This document shows positions 57,642-64,000 of a stretch of DNA of 64,000 nucleotides, one piece after another. The stretch is taken from assembly GCA_037903475.1 (NCBI GenBank), contig JBAJFG010000545.1:1178001-1242000 (forward strand), given 5' to 3'. Position 1 is the first letter of the stretch. Every line of letters begins with the position of its first letter. The translations under genes and the position numbers were made by a program. Origin of the DNA: Ancylostoma caninum (taxonomy: Eukaryota; Nematoda; Chromadorea; Rhabditida; Ancylostomatidae). Under the pieces are notes generated by a model. That model did not search any database and was not told where the DNA came from. It saw nothing but the letters and a program-made list of their open reading frames with translations.

Positions 57642-58595
57642 AGCGTTCAATAGGTTTTTTTTTCCTCGTAAGCGCCCAAATTTATTCGTGACTTCTCGCA
57701 GTATTCTTTATGGATTTTTGTTCCCACTGCCATTCTCGTTGGATGTCAGGGTGAGTACCGGAACAAGATGTTGGCGAACAACTTATGCTTCACCTCAAAT
57801 TATAGAATTTTTTCAAGGTAAATTTGTTGGGCGATTTCTGTAAAATCCATTAATTTTGCCTAAGAATCTCAACTCGGAAGCATTAAACTTATCTGGGAGA
57901 GCATTCATTACAGAAGTTACTTTTGACTGAAGGTGTTCTACATCGCGCTAAAGCTCTCTGCATGTAACATTATAACATACAGATTACTTTTATACTTATT
58001 TCGTCAAAAATCACAACATCAGGGAGTGTTTGAGGTGAGTCGAACGTTCAAGTCGCACGAATGGATTTTTTGAAGAAATAATAACAAATGTAACAATCAC
58101 AAGGCTGTTTCAGTCACTTTGCTCTTTCCGCAAGCAATCCGAGACTTCTCCGTCAGGATCCCATTCCTGGACAGTTGGTAGAGAAGGAAGAACGGCTATA
58201 TGTGAAGCTGGGTGCCTGAATTCTTGTTTGTATTGCAGTAGACATAAGCCTGGCAATTTTTCTCAGGGCACGGATATGGAGGGATAGACAAACCCATACC
58301 CATAGGTAGCAACTGGGTAGGAACAACGTCACCTATGGTTAGGCATGTTGATGAGCCCCAAGTATAGGGTCAATTCAGGTAGGTTAACGTATAAACGAGT
58401 CTACTATTATACTATAGGTAACCTGAATGATACGTCCTGACCCAGATGATGTCAAACACCCACCTGTTCAATAAAAACTCAACATTGCATCCTTCACGAA
58501 AGCACGCACATCCTAGATGCTTATCCTCGCCCGTGTGGCGCTGAAATATGCAGTAGTGATGGCAGAGAGAAGTTGAAATTTAAAAAAAAGCTAAC
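57642..58595. other. No supported gene
   Basis: A plus-strand segment after CTTCTCGCAG (57688-57751) encodes a hydrophobic, signal-peptide-like run (SLWIFVPTAILVGCQ) ending at GTGAGT, but no start or following exon was placed. Confidence 0.3.
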
Positions 58596-58785
58596 CTTGC
58601 ACGCAGATGGTGTAAAGGTGTCGTTTCGCGGAAAACATTTGAGGGTTACGTGAGTTTCTTGCTCTTCATCTCTTTCCTGAACGATATTTCTATGATCAAT
58701 GACCATACGTGTGTATTCCTCATCAGTGTGTTTTAAATAGGGACCGCATGCATCATTGAGGTTACCCAAGATGAACGTATCAGCA
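58596..58785 (-). CDS. Possible extracellular exon with Cys residues, unrecognised
   Basis: The minus frame encodes DADTFILGNLNDACGPYLKH and continues through an acidic region to CFPRNDTFTPSACK at a GTTAGC donor (phase 0). Purine-first codon bias supports coding. No acceptor AG lies just upstream within the open frame, so the 5' boundary is unresolved. Confidence 0.4.
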
Positions 58786-59439
58786 TCACATAAGTTTACC
58801 CATCGTTAACATGGGCGCCAGAACGCTTACCCTGGGTAATTTCAATGTGCTTTCAGGCCTAGAACTCCATTAAAATCAATTATTAAAATTTGAAACTAGA
58901 ATTTTTTCACTTTTATTTCTCCGCCCGGGTCCTAAAATGGCGGAGACCTCAGTTTATTCTCACACCCTCCCTGACCGAACATTTCAGCGTCTACTACAGT
59001 TATCGAACCTCATACGAGCATGCCCCTACCTTACTAACCTCAAGTTACTAACCTCGTATGAACACGCTTCTTCACAGCTCGTGGTAGAAAGTCCTTCCAT
59101 GGCTTTCCACTTTCCATTGTGTTCTTGAAAGATGCCGCTTAAATGTGTCTCAATGAACAATTGCAAATTAACACGACGTTACTAGTAGTATGATCCAGAA
59201 TCAGTAGGCCTTCTCCTTCCTTCTTGTTTCTGTGAACGACAAAGAAAGCTACGGAAAATGGTATGAAATTCGCTGACTCGTAACACATAATACAGTATGC
59301 TGTTGGTAGAAATAGCAGATAGAGTGTACGGCCAATCATAACCCGGTAAAGCTAATAAATGATTACATGAATCAATCTCTTATCAACGTTTTCTCTAATG
59401 GTATACTTTCACTTCCTCTGATGTTCATTGGCGATACAT

Positions 59440-59945
59440 TTGGCAACCTCGCAGCCGAGCTTGTATGTATTACCAAAGGAGTCCCGCCAAATATATTGCC
59501 AAACAAAACTCGTCAAATGTATCGCCATGCAAAACTTGCCAATTGTGTCGCTACGCAAACCTTCTCAAATGTACCGTCAAACAAAAGGGTTATCAAACGG
59601 GCGAAAATTTTGATATCATCAGGAATCGTACCATGATACCAACCTTCGGAGTCCGTTGCCTCACCAGCTGAGCCATACGGATCGAAACCGTCGATGGTTG
59701 AGCCTCCAACTAAGAATGAAATGAACGCCATATCAGAACACCCGTAAAATGTTTCGCCACGCAAACCTTGTCACTTGTATCGCCAAGAAAATCGCGTTAA
59801 ATGTATCGCCAACAGAACCTCTCGCCTTTTGTATCGCCAAACAGGATCTCAACTCATTCTTCCGTAAGATGTATTGCCAAGCTAAATTTTATCCCATAAA
59901 ATTATTGCCAAACACATTCTCTTGCCAACTGTATTGCTAGAAAAC
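59440..59945 (+). repeat. 26-bp minisatellite split by a tRNA-like insertion
   Basis: Degenerate units of CAAATGTATCGCCAnnCAAA with a period near 26 bp run from about 59478 to 59590 and again from about 59745 to 59940. Between them (about 59617-59700, minus strand) lies a tRNA-like sequence with box A TGGCTCAGCTGGT and box B GGTACGATTCC. The ORFs across this region are repeat translations. Confidence 0.65.
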
Positions 59946-60192
59946 ATCAGAGTGTAGAGTTCCCATTCTTGGAAATCCTCCATATTCGAGCATCTTGCTT
60001 GTCGTTCTGGTGAAATTTGTGCAGAGAAATCGTGCATACCCAATGTGGACGACCACCTCATATCGAGCATTTTAGCGCTTTGCAGGAAATATGTTAGCTA
60101 AACTTTTATATTGTGAGAAGTTAGCATAAGTGGTGACTTCTCCCTACACTCGAGGCTACCTTAGCGGATAGTCGCCTCTACATATTTCTTAC

Positions 60193-60425
60193 AAACTGGG
60201 CGTCCACAGCAATTTCAAAGTCAAAATTGCCCTGTCTAGAGCGGGCATTCCATTCCTGTGCTATTCTTTCAGTAATAGAGATTCCTCTATAGACGTCAGT
60301 GATATCCAGAGCCACTTGAGCTACATTTGGTCCGAAATTGAAGTCGAACGGTAGTCGGTAGAAACGGAATATTGTCGATTTGGAGGGACACATTCCATGC
60401 GGTAGGAAACAACGTGAAGCGAGAA
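60193..60425 (-). CDS. Possible exon of an unrecognised secreted or membrane protein
   Basis: The segment lies between the acceptor GTGTTTCTCAG and the donor CAGTTT/GTAAGA. It encodes FGPNVAQVALDITDVYRGIS followed by a polar region to VDAQF; entry phase 1, exit phase 0. A second overlapping frame is also open through the first half. No family was assigned with confidence. Confidence 0.4.
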
Positions 60426-61116
60426 CTGAGAAACACGGTTGTGTCACCGGTAAAGAGCACGTCAAGCGCTATAAATTGGCCCATGAGCGCAATTCAAGCG
60501 AAGTTCAAGTCATTGTGAAAAAATAAATTGATAAAAAATCGCCCTAATTTACTCCCCGACCTGATACTACAAAAAAGGTGAAACTCTCCCAATTATATGA
60601 GAGCAATCCTTCGTCGTAATCATCATCACAATGGAAACCATTACTGACAAAAATTTATTAGTTGACTAACTGCTGGTGCAGCAGTATGCGTTAGGTTGCA
60701 GATTAAGTTAAGAAGGATACCAAAACTTTGATATGAGGTAACGAATAGTCACGTATGCAACTCAATAGACATCGTTAGTTTCATGTTGAGCAGGAAAACA
60801 CGCTAAGCGACGAATCAAGAGATATGAACACATCGATATGATACAGCTATGTACTGCAACGATTTCAAGGCGATTTCGATTTCGTTTCTTTCAACGAATT
60901 CCCAGCTTTGCGCCTTTTGTTTTGTTTTTGCTGAAAAAATAGTGGTTTCAGAAGTCAGATGAAATTTCCAGGAACAACTAGCTTACATCTAACGCTGCTT
61001 CAGAGGCATGAGTGTTGTTGATTTCCTAGAACAGGGAAGAATTGAGAGTTTACTGGCTTGGTAGCACAATAGACAGGCGGCTTATTAAGTTAGACTTACT
61101 TTATCACTGATATTAA
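60426..61116. other. No gene seen
   Basis: A/T-rich sequence with no supported exon. Confidence 0.3.
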
Positions 61117-61400
61117 TTATACATTTGTAATTAAGCTAGGGTAAGAAGATGGTAAACGAGGAGAAGAACGATGACCCACGTTGATCAGCTCGACATTCGT
61201 GCCGATTTCCACAATTTCGTTCTGGTGGGCATCAAACTGAACGCCCTGTATGGCTTCTGAGTTCTCATCCTCCAATGCATGCCTCTGTAAAGACTCGTGA
61301 GCAGTCACATCTGCTAATTTCTCCGATTTTCTATAGTTGGCTTCACCGAGAAGGGTAGTTGGAGAGGTATTAAAGAAGAAGAGTGCGGTAAAGTGTGTGG
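61117..61400 (-). CDS. Possible terminal exon of a cytoplasmic tail
   Basis: The minus-strand frame encodes YRKSEKLADVTAHESLQRHA, then an acidic/polar stretch and LPSSYPSLITNV before the stop at 61117. It looks like an intracellular tail and could belong to the membrane-protein exons at 63105-63728, but the connecting exon and phase were not resolved. Confidence 0.3.
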
Positions 61401-63104
61401 CACTCGAGAAGGCAGGCAGCAGGCACGAACGCTCAACTATCCCTGTTTTTGAAACAGATTTTAAACAGGCATCGGCTGGCGTGAAAGCATGGAGGGTATT
61501 GTGGGCGAAGAATAACGCTGACAGTGGGAGTGGTTTACCCCACAAATAGTGGTTCCGCTTCCATCTCAACGACAGCGTGTGGAAGATAATTTATACTGGG
61601 TGCGGGCGTTCGACGCGCGTGCGTCTGTATGATGAGGTATAGGGCCGGTCGCATCACTGACGCAGCCCAGGCGCACGCGTGCAGCCTCGCGAGCCATTCG
61701 CAGCATTTCGCGCCACACCGTTGGTAGGTGTTCCTGTGAAAAAAAAACCCTATTGCGACATTACTCTATGGATTCCGAGTCTTTTAAAGCTTTTTCACCA
61801 ATACAAAGTAGCAATGAATTAATTTCGTCCTACCACTGGTCCATGCAGTCCCTTGTCCATGATAAGCGGCCCTGCTACATTGAATTTCACACGGTTCAAG
61901 TCTTCTGCCTCCATCTTTCGTGGTTTTTTCGCCTGAAACCGAAGCAAAACCACGGATCTGTCATTCGCGTGTATGGAAAATAATGAATAGGAATTGAAAA
62001 ATGATACAAACCAGTAGTACTCTTTTTTCTCTTTCGCTTCCTTTCTCTGAAACTTTTAATGAACAATAAAAATATGATTTTAGAAGCAAGTCTACTATTT
62101 TACATCCAGTGGGGTGCACAGTTCAGAACCATTGTTTGCAGATTAAGGGCTTTCACATCAAAGTCTACATACCTACTCATCCCTACCCTGGGCATATTTA
62201 TTCCGACGCGATTTAGTCGCAGCGATCGGGTTTTCCAAAAGCGATCCAATCGCCGTGACTAACGTTCGCGACCGAAACCATTCTTCGTTCTTACTCCACT
62301 AATAACTCACAACCTGAGCTTCAGCCACAGTTAAATTCTTTATTTAGCTTTACTTATCTGACATGAAATTCTTACTTAGTTGAACAAAAAACGCACGGCC
62401 CATCATGTGAATTTTTTAAGTTCGCTATTGATAAATCTTGTATTTAATTATCACAATTGTCAAAGGAATTCCCACCAATGGATATTGCGGTTTGCCATTT
62501 GTGATTTGTGGATTAAATTCACAGCCTCTGTTGCTGAGCAACATGCTCCTGGGCGAAACTTCCAAAGTGGGTGAGATATCTATTTGATTAGTTCCCTAAC
62601 ATGTTTTCGCATCTTTTACCCCTAACGAGCATTCTTACTCAATGTTCCTGCTGATTTACTTTGAATTACCATGAGTGTCGTGTTGTTCTACCAGTTTATT
62701 TGTATCCAATGTTGCGCGCATTCTTGAGGAATATAAGGCCATTTATTCCAGATGCGTACGTCAGTCGGGCATCAGATGCACGAACAATTTATGGAGAATT
62801 TTCTATAAAGACGGGTCAACGCAGCATGTAAAATCTGGATGAAAACACCGCGACGCCGCTGCGAAAAGCCGCGATACCATAAATGCGTGCGTCTTAGCTG
62901 CGTCTGAACGCGCGCATCAAGTATAGACCGCCGCCTCTAATAGTAAATTGATAAAATGATTGGCTGATTATGAGCGGATAGGTGTAGTCGTCATAGTCTC
63001 ACCGCCCACAATCAATACATATCAAAAATAAAGCTGCTGAGATGACGGCGATGCCTGGTGCTATACTACTCGAGAGTATACCAGCAGTCTTACAGAGAAC
63101 TCAC
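61401..63104. other. Unresolved region, probably intronic
   Basis: A possible minus-strand exon follows GCTTCGGTTTCAG near 61930. Its frame could not be decided. GC-rich repeat-like blocks lie at about 61600-61720 and 62850-62935. Confidence 0.3.
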
Positions 63105-63728
63105 TTTTCTTACGCAGCACAGTAAACAACACAGCAATAATTATCGCTGCGGCCAACAGAACACCTCCAGTTACTCCAAGAATAATAAATAGCATCGTAC
63201 TGAAAAAAACATGTCCTCGTCAGTGCTGAATGCTTAGATCACATCTGCTTCAACAACGACGTCTCTCGATTGAAATAAACCTAATTTCACAGTGTTCAAG
63301 AAAATTTTTGCTTCAAAAATATGTGAGCTCACTTATCGTTTTTGTTTTTTGACTTCTCCTGGATGTCCCGTAATCTCCGATTAGGTAAACCAAAACCACC
63401 TATGACCCTGAAAAATAACCACGTTCGTCGTCTGGTTACACACATACGCACCCCTACGCAAATAGTGATTCGCTCGGCAACCAATCAAAATAACATGTAG
63501 CTTTCTTGTAACGAAAACAAGTTAAGAAAAATTTAGACATATTAGCCGCTTTCGTGGTCCTCAACAAACTTCGGAATTCTTCCACAAGAAATTAGGGAAA
63601 AAGCTCGAAACTTTGAAGTTTGAAATTTGTAACAGTACAAAAACAGGTTACTGAAGAATAAAAAACTGCACATGCCACATACCCATCAATCTGCTCCGGC
63701 CCAGGTGTTTCGCTAGGTTTTGGAGAAT
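63105..63728 (-). CDS. Three exons of a single-pass membrane protein, continuing beyond the window
   Basis: Exons are 63728-63683, 63407-63333 and 63199-63105. Donors are GTATGT, GTGAGC and GTGAGT; acceptors are AACAG, TTTTTCAG and TTTTTTCAG. Phases agree (2, 2, then 1). The first encodes a Pro-rich stalk (SPKPSETPGPEQIDG). The second is a Gly then basic segment (VIGGFGLPNRRLRD...). The third is a transmembrane helix (FIILGVTGGVLLAAAIIIAV) followed by LRKK. The 5' end lies to the right, partly outside the window. The tail exon is uncertain. Family unknown. Confidence 0.65.
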
Positions 63729-64000
63729 CTGTTATAACCGCTTTTATAAATAACGCTGAAACAACATATAAGGTGCAGATTTTCTACAGTGCAATAACGA
63801 TTGTACTTCACCGTACATACAGTCTATTCGAAGCTGACGGGGTCACAAAACTTCGTGGCAGCATGGCTGCGGCGATCAGGGCTCCAGGGCTCCATGCGCT
63901 TGGGAACCCGAAATAGATGCCAGCCTGCTAATGGCGGTCATGAACTGTCAGTAAATCTGCTGCAGATTTATTGGCAGCTTCACTGAAGCCTTGCGTTATG
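63729..64000 (-). other. Probable upstream exon of the same membrane protein, frame undecided
   Basis: After GGCTTCAG (about 63985) two minus-strand frames stay open across 63830-63930 (one reading YFGFPSAWSPGALIAAA). No donor gives the phase 1 needed for the exon at 63728 without doubt, so no exon is called. Confidence 0.25.

Noticed and set aside
61569..61745. Upstream extension of the 61117 ORF as coding
   Set aside because: It runs into GC-rich repeat-like sequence and has a frame stop before any supported acceptor.

Overview
This window looks like chromosomal DNA of a nematode, most likely a clade V strongylid such as a hookworm-type parasite. The evidence is indirect: very short exons, many introns near 60 bp, strict T-rich acceptors ending TTTCAG, acceptor sites sitting 0-2 nt before start codons (typical of spliced-leader trans-splicing), a nematode-style DOMON/cytochrome b561 gene, and secreted QWG...GWGK peptides like the nematode NLP-29/caenacin antimicrobial peptides. 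The species assignment is inference. No real tRNA, rRNA, CRISPR array or bacterial-type operon was seen. Most of the 64 kb is intergenic or intronic DNA rich in mobile-element debris.

Region 1-14.3 kb holds three minus-strand paralogous genes (653-1028, 7766-8453, 11962-14276). Each has a short signal-peptide exon of 80-83 nt, one phase-2 intron, and a second exon beginning a few codons before an R-x-K-R|Q processing site, followed by a low-complexity aromatic or glycine-rich peptide. One mature peptide is Tyr/Pro-rich, one Gly/Met/Pro-rich and one Trp/Arg/Pro-rich. The genes are separated, and in one case interrupted, by copies of a composite inverted-repeat element that carries two tRNA-like modules.

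Region 14.8-16.3 kb has an unplaced signal-peptide ORF and a 278-bp inverted-repeat element. Region 19.5-25.9 kb is a complete 15-exon minus-strand gene for a 461-residue DOMON plus cytochrome b561 protein (ferric-chelate-reductase-1-like). All its splice phases agree, and its introns carry a near-perfect hairpin and several copies of a short dispersed repeat. From 26 to 51 kb only isolated possible exons, a possible three-exon type II membrane protein (36.9-37.6 kb), Tc1/mariner transposase relics, tRNA-Ser-derived SINEs and MITEs are seen.

Region 51.3-53.5 kb is a seven-exon plus-strand gene for a 315-residue single-pass membrane protein of no recognised family. Region 55.4-57.6 kb is a fourth, full-length copy of the composite element with a second element (TTAA target duplication, piggyBac-like) nested inside it. 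Region 58-64 kb contains unplaced minus-strand exons, a 26-bp minisatellite split by a tRNA-like insertion, and three phase-consistent exons of a single-pass membrane protein that continues past the window end.

The most interesting point is the divergent three-gene R-x-K-R|Q secreted peptide cluster, with its shared architecture and trans-splice signals, sitting in a nest of composite transposable elements.
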